This document shows positions 35,814 to 44,237 of a stretch of DNA of 64,000 nt, piece after piece. Positions within the stretch are counted from its first letter, which is position 1, and each line of letters begins with the position of its first letter. The translations under genes and the position numbers were made by a program. The notes under the pieces were generated by a model that was not told the DNA's origin, ran no database searches, and was given only the letters and a program-made list of their open reading frames with translations. Source of the stretch: Sediminibacterium magnilacihabitans (GTDB taxonomy: Bacteria; Bacteroidota; Bacteroidia; Chitinophagales; Chitinophagaceae). The stretch covers positions 43,617 to 107,616 of the forward strand of contig PVEQ01000011.1 in assembly GCA_002973575.1 (NCBI GenBank), written 5' to 3'.

Positions 35814-37466
35814 ATGAGAAGCATCTTATTTTTCGCACTCTTGTTTAGCTTTCAAGCATTTACCCCTAAGGCTAGCGGTCAATCTGTTTGGGAAGACCAC
35901 CGCGGCGAGGTGTACAATTATCTTTCCCGTATGGCGCAGAAGGGATTGATCGTTTTCAATGATCATATCCGGCCACTCAGCCGCATTTATATTGAACAAT
36001 GCCTCGACAGCCTGGCTGCCCACCAAACACAACTTAGCCGGGTAGAACAAAAAGAGCTTGATTTCTATCGTCAGGAATATACCGATTCAAAAGAATTGCA
36101 GCGCGATTCATCGGCCATCAATACCAAACCTACCGTTTTCAAAAAAGACGGTTATGCACGCTGGCGCTTTTTTTCTTATACCGGTAAACAGTTCCTGCTC
36201 AGGGCCGATCCGGTGATCACTGCCGGCTATATACGCGGCAGTGGCAAGGATGTGAAGCAATACAGCTCCGGGTTCAATATATACGGGTATGGCGATAAGC
36301 ATTGGTCGTGGTACATTGCCCTCAACGATATCAACGAAAAAGGCCCGGGTATGGATACTACCAGGCAAAACACGCCCGAAACCGGTATTGTTGGCCGTAT
36401 TGCCGACAATAAAAAAAGCCATAACTACACCGCCTTACGCGCCGGATTAGCCTATACCTGGAAGAATGGTTCGGTAAGCATCGGGCAGGATCACCTGCTA
36501 TGGGGTTATGGCGAGAACGGACGGATGGTATTGTCCGACAAAGCCCCTACCTATCCCTATATACGCCTCGATTACCGGCCACTGCCCTGGCTCAGCTTCA
36601 ACTATACCCATGCCTGGCTGCATTCAGATATTATAGACTCTACCCGCTCCTACCGTACCGGCAACACCGTTTATGGTGGCATTCGCGAGTTCACCATCGC
36701 CAAATATATGGCTACACATAGTGTACAGATCACGCCCACAAAAGGATTGGATATCAGCTTAGGCGAATCGATGATCTACAGCGACCGGCTGGAGTTGGGC
36801 TACCTGATCCCCATCATGTTCTTCAAAGCTTATGACAACCTGGTCAATGACAACAACAATAACAACGGCTCAAACGGTCAGTTCTTTTTCCAGGTGAGCT
36901 CGCGCAACCAGTTGCCCAAAACCCATTTGTATTCCACCCTGTTCATCGACGAGATACTCCTGTCAAAGGTGTTCGATAAGGTAAAAAACCGCAACCAGGT
37001 AGGTATGAATATCGGCGCTTCCGTTACAGATGCGTTCATCCCTTATCTCACCATCGGCGCCGAATATACCAAGATCAGGCCCTTTGTGTACAGCAACCTG
37101 ATACCCGCCCAACTGTATACGCACGACAGTTACCTGCTGGGCGACTGGATGGGTAATAATGCCGACCGGTGGATCGCTTTCCTCAAATACACCCCTGCTC
37201 CCCGCCTCCAGTGCATGGTTCGCTACCAGTATATCCGCAAGGGCGGACCCGGCACTGTAGACCAGCAATATTTTGCACAGCCGCAACCTCCCTTCCTGTT
37301 CGACCTGCAAAACCATCGCCAGGAATGGTATGGCAGCCTCTCTTATCAATGGGTGCATAAATTGTACCTGCGCGGCTTTATCAGCAACCTGCACGTAACC
37401 GATTATAAAACGGGGCAGTCGTACAACGACCATACCCTGAACATCGGCATGAGTTACGGGCTCTAA
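35814..37466 (+). CDS. Wzi-like capsule assembly outer-membrane protein
   Basis: A 550-residue protein with a signal peptide (about 1-22) and a C-terminal region of alternating aromatic strands ending in GMSYGL, typical of an outer-membrane beta barrel. A helical N-terminal part (VYNYLSRMAQKGLIVFNDHIRPLSR) precedes the barrel, and IGQDHLLWGYGENGRMVLSDKAPTYPYIRL is the pattern seen in Wzi-family proteins, which hold capsule polymer on the cell surface. It lies between the initiator and export genes. It is only distantly similar to the two tandem Wzi-like genes at 42.6-45.8 kb. Confidence 0.82.
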   Translation: MRSILFFALLFSFQAFTPKASGQSVWEDHRGEVYNYLSRMAQKGLIVFNDHIRPLSRIYIEQCLDSLAAHQTQLSRVEQKELDFYRQEYTDSKELQRDSSAINTKPTVFKKDGYARWRFFSYTGKQFLLRADPVITAGYIRGSGKDVKQYSSGFNIYGYGDKHWSWYIALNDINEKGPGMDTTRQNTPETGIVGRIADNKKSHNYTALRAGLAYTWKNGSVSIGQDHLLWGYGENGRMVLSDKAPTYPYIRLDYRPLPWLSFNYTHAWLHSDIIDSTRSYRTGNTVYGGIREFTIAKYMATHSVQITPTKGLDISLGESMIYSDRLELGYLIPIMFFKAYDNLVNDNNNNNGSNGQFFFQVSSRNQLPKTHLYSTLFIDEILLSKVFDKVKNRNQVGMNIGASVTDAFIPYLTIGAEYTKIRPFVYSNLIPAQLYTHDSYLLGDWMGNNADRWIAFLKYTPAPRLQCMVRYQYIRKGGPGTVDQQYFAQPQPPFLFDLQNHRQEWYGSLSYQWVHKLYLRGFISNLHVTDYKTGQSYNDHTLNIGMSYGL

Positions 37467-37485
37467 GCCTCTCCTTCAAAACCTA

Positions 37486-37493
37486 TATATTTG
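37486..37493 (+). promoter_or_regulatory. -7 box before the polysaccharide export gene
   Basis: TATATTTG, a full TAnnTTTG match, lies 18 nt before the ATG at 37512. Confidence 0.35.
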
Positions 37494-37511
37494 TCGCACT
37501 TATTCCATACT

Positions 37512-39806
37512 ATGAAGCATTTTCTCCGTGGCCTGGGTTGGCTGTTCATTACTTTGGCAGGTACCGCCGCCCTGGCGCAGAACGGCAGTTTCTCCGGCAA
37601 AGTATCGCAGCTGTCCGACCAGCAGATCATTCAACTGTGGCAACAGGCGCAGAAGTCGGGCATGTCTGAAAGCGATGCCGTTCGTTTGCTGGTGCAGAAA
37701 GGGATGAGTCCTACTGAAGTGAATGCTTTCAAAAAAAGGCTGGTGCAGTTACAGGCGGGCTCCAAATCACGGTTCAGCACCAACACCATCATCAAGGATA
37801 CCAGTAATTTTATGCGCGACTCTACCTGGATCTTTGAAATGCCGCAGCTGAAAAAAAATTCTCCTTACTACGGGTTTGATTTTTTCAATAGTCCGGAGAT
37901 GTCTTTTGAGCCCAATTTCAATGTGGCCACCCCGGCCAGTTATGTATTGGGCGCCAATGATGAATTAACGCTTTCCCTTTCGGGTCTCAATGAACTCACC
38001 AATACCGCTGTGATCAGCCGCGAAGGCAATTATGAATTGCCCCATGCCGGTTTTGTGAACCTGAACGGTCTCACTATCGACCAAGCCACACAACAGATCA
38101 AGAACCGGCTGCGCGTTCCTTACCCCGGGTTGGCATCGGGCCGCACCCGCTTGTACCTTTCCCTTGGCAATGTGCGGGGCATCCGGATAAGTGTGATCGG
38201 CGAAGCCGAGAAGCCGGGTAATTATACGGTAACAGCCCTGGCCAGTTTTTTCAACGTATTGTACCTCTCCGGCGGTCCTTCGCAGAACGGCTCTTTGCGA
38301 AAAATTGAGCTGATCCGCGACAATAAAGTATTACAGACGGTTGACTTTTATGAATTCTTACAAAAGGGCACATTACCCAATATCCGTTTGCAGGACCAGG
38401 ATGTGATCCGTTTTCCTGTGTACGAGAAAAGGGTGATGCTGGCGGGTGAAGTAAAGCGCCCGGCGATCTATGAGCTGCTGGGCAAAGAAACCCTGGCCGA
38501 TCTCATTAACTATGGCGGCGGACTGGGCGATCATGCTCTCAAAGACGCGGTAAAGCTGGTGCAGTTGGGCGATAAAGAAAGAAAGGTGCGTGATGTGGCG
38601 GCCGCCGATTTTGCTTATTTCCTTCCCCGCAACGGCGATTCGGTGCAGGTAGAAAAAATACTCAGCCGTTTCAGCAACCGTGTCGTTATCAGCGGCGCGG
38701 TGTATCATCCCGGCAATTACGAATTGAGCCAGGATCTTACCCTTACCCAACTGATCCGTAAGGCCGATGGCCTGCGCGAAGATGCGTTCCGCAACCGGGG
38801 ATATATTGTGCGCTTCCGCGACAATGGCGCTGTGCGCGAGCTGGTCTCTTTCGACCTCAACCAAATACAATCCGGCAAAACCAATGATATTGCATTGATC
38901 CGCGAAGACTCTGTTTACATACCTGCGCGCGACAGCATACGGGATGTACTGAGCGTTACCGTTGGCGGTAATGTGCGCAATCCGGGCTCATTCGAGTTCC
39001 GGCAGGGTATTTCAGTAGAAGACGCTATTGTGATGGCGGGTGGCTTTACGGCCGATGCCGCTACCCACAAAGTGGAGATATCACGATTAGAGAAAAATAA
39101 ATCCGATACCCTGGCCAACCAACTGCTCAGCCTGCTAAAGGTAGATGTAGATTCTACCCTACAGCAAAGCAGCCATACCCTGTTGCAACCACTCGATTAT
39201 GTGTTCGTTCCCAAACTACTCAACTACCATACCCTGGGCAATGTAAAACTCAGGGGTGAAGTATTGTATTCGGGCGATTATGCGCTGGAGCGGAGAGATG
39301 AGACCGTGCAGGAACTGTTGCTGCGCGCCGGTGGTATTACGCCTTATGCATCGATGGCCAATGTGCAGGTGTACCGCAACCATTTGCGTGTGGGCACCAA
39401 TTTGTTTGAGGCTGGCAACCGCAGCAATGAAAAATTCCTGCTGCTGCCGGATGACAGCATTTATGTGCCGCGCAATGTACCTTTTGTAGAAGTGCAGGGG
39501 GCTGTGTTCACACCGCAGATCCTGAGCTATGGCTCTGGCCGCATGTTGTCTTATATTGCCGATGCCGGTGGTGTAACCGACAAAGGGAACCTGCGCAAAG
39601 CGTATGTGGCGTACAGCAATGGCATCAACAAAAAGATCCGGCATTTTCTTTTCTTCCGCCATTACCCAAGGGTAATGCCCGGAAGTAAGATCATTGTACC
39701 CGAGCGGCTGGAAGGAGAAAAGCGCGGTTTATCGGTGATAGAAATTTCAGCGCTCACCGGCTCTTTCACTGCGCTGATTAGCTTGATAGCAGTACTCAGA
39801 AAATAA
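37512..39806 (+). CDS. Wza-like polysaccharide export protein with multiple SLBB domains
   Basis: A 764-residue outer-membrane export channel protein. The signal peptide ends around AALA-Q (22-23). A helical region follows, then the Poly_export domain (ASYVLGANDELTLSLSGLNE) and a series of SLBB domains (for example ISVIGEAEKPGNYTV, VMLAGEVKRPAIYELLG, VVISGAVYHPGNYELS, VTVGGNVRNPGSFEF, VKLRGEVLYSGDYAL, VEVQGAVFTPQILSY). A hydrophobic stretch lies near the end. It is roughly twice the size of E. coli Wza because of the extra SLBB domains. The ATG at 37512 is preferred over an upstream TTG. Confidence 0.92.
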   Translation: MKHFLRGLGWLFITLAGTAALAQNGSFSGKVSQLSDQQIIQLWQQAQKSGMSESDAVRLLVQKGMSPTEVNAFKKRLVQLQAGSKSRFSTNTIIKDTSNFMRDSTWIFEMPQLKKNSPYYGFDFFNSPEMSFEPNFNVATPASYVLGANDELTLSLSGLNELTNTAVISREGNYELPHAGFVNLNGLTIDQATQQIKNRLRVPYPGLASGRTRLYLSLGNVRGIRISVIGEAEKPGNYTVTALASFFNVLYLSGGPSQNGSLRKIELIRDNKVLQTVDFYEFLQKGTLPNIRLQDQDVIRFPVYEKRVMLAGEVKRPAIYELLGKETLADLINYGGGLGDHALKDAVKLVQLGDKERKVRDVAAADFAYFLPRNGDSVQVEKILSRFSNRVVISGAVYHPGNYELSQDLTLTQLIRKADGLREDAFRNRGYIVRFRDNGAVRELVSFDLNQIQSGKTNDIALIREDSVYIPARDSIRDVLSVTVGGNVRNPGSFEFRQGISVEDAIVMAGGFTADAATHKVEISRLEKNKSDTLANQLLSLLKVDVDSTLQQSSHTLLQPLDYVFVPKLLNYHTLGNVKLRGEVLYSGDYALERRDETVQELLLRAGGITPYASMANVQVYRNHLRVGTNLFEAGNRSNEKFLLLPDDSIYVPRNVPFVEVQGAVFTPQILSYGSGRMLSYIADAGGVTDKGNLRKAYVAYSNGINKKIRHFLFFRHYPRVMPGSKIIVPERLEGEKRGLSVIEISALTGSFTALISLIAVLRK

Positions 39807-39818
39807 CCGAAAAAAAAA

Positions 39819-39898
39819 CGTCATCCTGAGCGAGCGCAGCGAGTCGAAGGAGCTGCTAGCGCGTTCGGGCAGATCCCTCGGCTACGCTCGGGATGACG
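39819..39898 (+). repeat. Hairpin repeat element A, copy 9
   Basis: A full single copy, long arm first, between the export gene and wzz. It is the only full copy inside the plus-strand polysaccharide locus. Confidence 0.9.
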
Positions 39899-39917
39899 AT
39901 TGAAAATTAAAAATATC

Positions 39918-40985
39918 ATGTTACCCGAAGACGAACCTTATTCATTCCAAACTCAATGGCAGCAAGCCCTGCAACGCATAAAAGCAGCCTTAGGGCAAGT
40001 ACGCACCTGGATGCTGGTAACCGTAGCAGGTATTGTAGTGGGATTGGTATTAGCCTGGTTAAGCCCGGTTACATACACAGCCCGGCTCAGCTTCGTGGTA
40101 GAAGACGCCAAAACAGGCGGCGGCTCCATCATGAGCGCCCTGGCGGGACAATTCGGCTTTGATATCGGCAGCCTCTCCGGCGGCGCCAGCGGTGTGCTGG
40201 CAGGTGATAATGTGCTGGAGCTGGTGCGCAGTCAGCATTTGATTAAAAAAACCCTCCTCACACCTGTCGACAGCAACAAACAATATTCCCTGGCCGACCT
40301 CTACGCCGACACTTACGGATGGAAAGAAAAATGGAAGAACAGCAGCAAAGTGGGCAAACAGGTAGATTTTACGCCCGGCCTTAGCACGTTCGGCCGCCTG
40401 GGAGACAGCCTGCTGCAACGCATCATCAAACAGATAGGAGAAAAAGAGCTGAGCATTGCCAAGCCCGACCGTAAGCTGGGTTTTTTTGAAATGCAAACCA
40501 CCATGCGCAATGAGCAACTGAGCCAGTTGTTCTGTAAAAGATTGTTACAGGAGTCGGCCGATTTTTATATTGAAACCAAAACGCGCAGGTTATCTACCAA
40601 TGTAAAGCGTTTACAGGCCAAAGCCGACAGTTTACAATATGCCCTGAACCGCAAAACTTATTCGGCAGCCGATGCCAGCAGGATGTTGCTCGATGTGAAC
40701 CCGGCTTATACGGCGCCGGAAGTGACAGCGGAAATTTCTTCGAGGGATAAAGTGGTGCAGGGGACGATCTATGCAGAAATAGTGAAGAACCTGGAGATCA
40801 GCAGAACGGCGCTGATACAGGAAACGCCCACCGTGCAGGTGGTAGACACGCCGGAGTTACCGCTGAAGAAAAATGAATGGCATTGGTGGATGGCGGCCGC
40901 GGCGGGAGGAGCCATTGGGTTTGTGGGAAGCGTACTGTTGATGGCCTGGTTTTACCGGAAGCCGGTAAAGTTTAATCAAGCTTAA
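39918..40985 (+). CDS. Wzz/GumC-type chain-length determinant
   Basis: A 355-residue inner-membrane protein with the Wzz layout: a cytoplasmic N-terminus, a membrane segment (about 30-50, WMLVTVAGIVVGLVLAWLSP), a large periplasmic region with coiled-coil-forming stretches (KRLQAKADSLQYALNRK) and a second membrane segment near 325-345, followed by a short basic tail. It has no C-terminal tyrosine kinase domain, and none is encoded nearby. The ATG at 39918 is preferred to a TTG at 39900. Its last 14 bp overlap the convergent hipA gene. Confidence 0.9.
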   Translation: MLPEDEPYSFQTQWQQALQRIKAALGQVRTWMLVTVAGIVVGLVLAWLSPVTYTARLSFVVEDAKTGGGSIMSALAGQFGFDIGSLSGGASGVLAGDNVLELVRSQHLIKKTLLTPVDSNKQYSLADLYADTYGWKEKWKNSSKVGKQVDFTPGLSTFGRLGDSLLQRIIKQIGEKELSIAKPDRKLGFFEMQTTMRNEQLSQLFCKRLLQESADFYIETKTRRLSTNVKRLQAKADSLQYALNRKTYSAADASRMLLDVNPAYTAPEVTAEISSRDKVVQGTIYAEIVKNLEISRTALIQETPTVQVVDTPELPLKKNEWHWWMAAAAGGAIGFVGSVLLMAWFYRKPVKFNQA

Positions 40986-42234
40986 ACGCTACAGACATCC
41001 TTTCTTGTTCTGCAGTTGATATTTTCTCCTTTTCAGCAAGTTTTTTCCATCCCTTTACCGCATTAGAAACCTGTAGGATAATATCTTTGACTTTTGCTGC
41101 TGATAAACGAAAATAATCCGCTACCTCCACTGCTAAATCTAAATCAAGTGAGTTGTCTGTTTCTGTTATATTCAAGCTCAAGCCTTTTCCGTATTCATTG
41201 GGATTGATGTCATAAGCCGGTGATAATACCCAGCCTTTATGGGTAAGCAGAAAGCCATGATTGCGTAGATGGTCATCTGTATTTTTAACACATATACTGA
41301 AAACTATTCGTCTCCATAATTCTTCTAAATCTTTCTCCACGTCTGCGCCATACCTTGAAATAAATTCCAGTAATTCGAGATAACTGGCGCCTGACGCATC
41401 ATCACCGTCAATATGACCAAGTAGCGTCATCGCCGAAGCAAAATGTATCCGTTCGCCCTTTGCTGTTCTGTCAAAGCGTTTTGTAAGATAGGTATGGTAC
41501 TTATTATTGAACTGTTGCAACTTCCCTTCCGCTATGTTTATGCCGGCTGCTTTTGCCAGTTGGTTGGTTACCATCTCCCATGCTGCTACGTCTTTGTCAT
41601 CGTTTTTACTTGGAAATTTTGCAATCCATAAACTGTGTGCTGCATCCATTACACTTGCTTTTGGCCTGGCGCCTCCTAATGATGAACCCGGAGCAATCAG
41701 CATGTTAAGCCATTTTAAATATTCAGGGTCATTCGTATGATCTTCTTCAAACTTTAAACTAGCCTGCTCTAACTCTCTCAATGAAGTCCACGGAGGGGAA
41801 GCCATCTCTTTGTTATCATTTAAAAATGGCCCGTCTTCATCTGATTTAAAGCGCAATGCCCCCATTCTGTGGCCATCGTATACACCCAATAAAAAGTCTG
41901 ATTCCAACAGCTTCTTTGCTGCTCTTTGTTCTACTCTTGCCAAAACCGCTTCTCTGCGCTGCATCAGCACCCTTCCCCATCTGTCGGGACAGGAATCAAG
42001 AAAAATACCAAAATTGGGTTTATCATCCCGTGGATAATAAGCACCCGGGTAGAGTTGTAAATCCGGATCAATCATTTGAGAGAAACCGGATTTGAGCCAT
42101 TCAGTAGTATATTCAAATGAAAAAGATTCTTTGCCTTTTGCAGGGGTCACAGAAAGCATGCCCATGAGAAAGGGTTGTTGTAATTCCTGCCAATGTGCAT
42201 AAACCCATATTTTTTTCTGTGTATGTAGCGCCAT
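40972..42234 (-). CDS. HipA-like serine/threonine kinase toxin
   Basis: A 420-residue HipA-family kinase. In E. coli, HipA phosphorylates glutamyl-tRNA synthetase and induces persistence. Visible family features are the N-terminal DUF4415/Couple_hipA-like region, the ATP-loop GSSLGGARPKASV, the catalytic-loop FDR...NTDDHLRNHGFL and the metal-binding LSPAYDINP. All the motifs look intact. The gene lies 1 bp downstream of hipB and overlaps the 3' end of wzz by 14 bp. The substrate here is unknown. Confidence 0.9.
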   Translation of the reverse strand: MALHTQKKIWVYAHWQELQQPFLMGMLSVTPAKGKESFSFEYTTEWLKSGFSQMIDPDLQLYPGAYYPRDDKPNFGIFLDSCPDRWGRVLMQRREAVLARVEQRAAKKLLESDFLLGVYDGHRMGALRFKSDEDGPFLNDNKEMASPPWTSLRELEQASLKFEEDHTNDPEYLKWLNMLIAPGSSLGGARPKASVMDAAHSLWIAKFPSKNDDKDVAAWEMVTNQLAKAAGINIAEGKLQQFNNKYHTYLTKRFDRTAKGERIHFASAMTLLGHIDGDDASGASYLELLEFISRYGADVEKDLEELWRRIVFSICVKNTDDHLRNHGFLLTHKGWVLSPAYDINPNEYGKGLSLNITETDNSLDLDLAVEVADYFRLSAAKVKDIILQVSNAVKGWKKLAEKEKISTAEQERMSVAFKLD

Positions 42235-42235
42235 G

Positions 42236-42559
42236 CTATTTTTTCGTTGGTTTTTTGGGAGACCTTTCTTTCACGGTAAGCCCAGCATCCTGAAGCTTTC
42301 TGCCTAATATATCATCCGCAGCTACTTTTAATATATCTTTCTCCAGGTTTAATACAAAAAGGACTTGTGCGTAAGCGCCAATGGATGCACGCGGTGAACC
42401 CTTTTCAATGGAGTGTAAGGTTGGCCGGCTGATGTTTGCTCTTTCTGCCACCTCTTCTGTACTTAGTTTTCTGCGCAACCTCGCCAGCTTAATATTTTCA
42501 CCCAATGAAACAAGTGTTTTAGCAACACTTGGCAGGAAGGGGGTGGTTTTTATTTTCAT
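42236..42559 (-). CDS. HipB-like XRE-family antitoxin
   Basis: A 107-residue DNA-binding antitoxin with an XRE-type helix-turn-helix at about 20-75 (NIKLARLRRKLSTEEVAERANISRPTLHSIEKG), a linker and a Lys-rich C-terminal tail. It would bind HipA and the operator just upstream. The order hipB then hipA with a 1-bp gap is standard. A TAnnTTTG box lies within an inverted repeat upstream of the gene. Confidence 0.9.
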   Translation of the reverse strand: MKIKTTPFLPSVAKTLVSLGENIKLARLRRKLSTEEVAERANISRPTLHSIEKGSPRASIGAYAQVLFVLNLEKDILKVAADDILGRKLQDAGLTVKERSPKKPTKK

Positions 42560-42562
42560 AAC

Positions 42563-42610
42563 GATAAGTATATTTTACAAATATACATTTTTTAGTAAAA
42601 TATAGTTATC
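42563..42610 (-). promoter_or_regulatory. hipBA operator/promoter with nested inverted repeats
   Basis: An inner palindrome GTATATTT-TAC-AAATATAC (42568-42586) contains the minus-strand -7 box TATATTTG (42585-42578). It overlaps the left arm of a larger inverted repeat, GATAAGTATATTTTAC at 42563-42578 and GTAAAATATAGTTATC at 42595-42610 (16-bp arms, one mismatch). HipB bound here would cover the promoter, as in autoregulated hip operons. The -7 box is 18 nt from the hipB ATG. Confidence 0.6.
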
Positions 42611-42611
42611 A

Positions 42612-44237
42612 TTATAAGCGGTAGCCCACGCCTATTTTAGCGGCGATATTCAAATACTCGTTACCCGGTGCAAAATAGTTGCGGGGATCTAACTGTATTA
42701 CCAGCCATTGGTAGTTGAGGGAGCGGATGATGCCGAGCTGGCCGGAGAAAAAGAAACGTTGGTAGTTCCAATCGGCTTTGAAGGTGGTGGAAAGGTCTAC
42801 CCAGTTGCGGCGGAAGTCACCGATCGATTCAAAAGCATAATAGTAAAAATCGCCGTTGTGGCGGAGGCGTTCAAACTGGATGCCTATTTTTTTCAGTCCT
42901 TTTACCCAGGCTATTTCCAGTGTCTCGCTGTTGCTGCCGGGGCCTATGCCGGCGCCCAGCGGGCGGCCCAGCTGCGTATAGCCTTGCCGCACGTAGGCAT
43001 GCGTGTACCAGCTATCGGGGTTGCGTATGAGGGTGGCGTCGGGGGCCTGTAATTGCGTTAGTTCTACTGCCAGCAGAATATGGCTTTGGTTTTTCCAGTT
43101 GAAGAGTTTGCGGAACCCGCCTGTGAAAGCCCTGCGATAAGGTGCATTCTGCAGCACATTCCAGGGCATCATAGAAATGTCTTTGCGGCCGTATTCCAGG
43201 TACATTTCAGCCTGTTCTTTGGGCATGATATAACGCATGAATAAAGAGCCCAGGGAAGCTTTTTTACCAGTGCGCTCGGCCTGGGTACGGCTATGTCCCA
43301 GGAAGCCTTCAAAGGGCAGCACATCCAGCGGATTGGTAATATCGCTATTATAGAGATAAGATGCTTTGGCAAAGCCCAAGAAAAGATTGGGCGTCCATTT
43401 GGGTCGCCAGGTGAGCACCATCCCGGCCAGGTAGCGCCATTCATCGTTTTTGGGCTGGTACAGGAACTGGCCGTTGTACACACTGTAGGTGCGGGGTGGC
43501 AATACATTGCTGCCATCCAGCTTGCCGGCAATGATCTGCCCTTCAAAATCGCCTATGCCGGTGTGCAGCGGGCGAATGGTATTGATGGTAGCGTGCAGGA
43601 AGCCGGGGGCGTTGCTGCTCATGATGAGCGCATTGCGGTAACCGGGGCCCCACCAAAGGTTTTGCGTAGAAATGCCGAAACAAAGGGAACGGGTATTGTA
43701 CCGGATGAATGACTGGCCGGGGAAGAGTTTCTGGTAATGGTCGTTGCCAAAACGGTCGGGCATGTCGATGGTGTTCCAGAAACGGTATCGCGCCGCCCAG
43801 GATTTATCGCTCAGTTGAGAAGAGAATTGTTCAAAGGATTTGTTTTCGGCGAGTACCGCTTCGGGGGCCAGTTGTATTTCGAGGTGGCGGCCCAGGTGGG
43901 CGTGTACACCTACTGAGGCTTGTAACTGGTAACCGCGGGCGGGGATCATGGTTCCATCGTTCCAATCGTAAGGCAACTGGCTGTTGTATTGCTGTACCAG
44001 TTGGGCCGGGAGGAATTGAAACGTGGGTTGTTTTTTTTCAATGCCCAGGGCTGAATCCAGGTCGGCTAATGGCACCTGGTTGGCGTTGACCATGAGCGAA
44101 TGGCAGGGTTGGTAAGTACCCAATAATTGCTGGTTACGGAAGAGCTCTTTGAGCCTGTCGCTGGTGAAAGACTGCCCCCAACCTTCACTAATTGTTAAAA
44201 AGGATAAAGCAAAAAATAAAAATAGCTTAGAATACAT
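42612..44237 (-). CDS. Wzi-like capsule assembly outer-membrane protein (tandem copy 2)
   Basis: A 541-residue predicted outer-membrane beta-barrel protein with a signal peptide (MYSKLFLFFALSFLTISEGWG). It shares a long conserved core with its upstream neighbour: PGQS-IR, GIST-NLWWGPG, NAL-MS-NAPGFLH and GIG-FE, so the two are paralogues. The family (capsule assembly Wzi) holds surface polysaccharide at the outer membrane. Its start overlaps the end of the other copy by 11 bp, and both are the last genes of the minus-strand glycan locus. Confidence 0.82.
   Translation of the reverse strand: MYSKLFLFFALSFLTISEGWGQSFTSDRLKELFRNQQLLGTYQPCHSLMVNANQVPLADLDSALGIEKKQPTFQFLPAQLVQQYNSQLPYDWNDGTMIPARGYQLQASVGVHAHLGRHLEIQLAPEAVLAENKSFEQFSSQLSDKSWAARYRFWNTIDMPDRFGNDHYQKLFPGQSFIRYNTRSLCFGISTQNLWWGPGYRNALIMSSNAPGFLHATINTIRPLHTGIGDFEGQIIAGKLDGSNVLPPRTYSVYNGQFLYQPKNDEWRYLAGMVLTWRPKWTPNLFLGFAKASYLYNSDITNPLDVLPFEGFLGHSRTQAERTGKKASLGSLFMRYIMPKEQAEMYLEYGRKDISMMPWNVLQNAPYRRAFTGGFRKLFNWKNQSHILLAVELTQLQAPDATLIRNPDSWYTHAYVRQGYTQLGRPLGAGIGPGSNSETLEIAWVKGLKKIGIQFERLRHNGDFYYYAFESIGDFRRNWVDLSTTFKADWNYQRFFFSGQLGIIRSLNYQWLVIQLDPRNYFAPGNEYLNIAAKIGVGYRL

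Noticed and set aside
26451..41000. Insertion sequence or integrase in the glycan loci
   Set aside because: No transposase or integrase frame, target duplications or terminal inverted repeats were seen around the cassette or hipBA.
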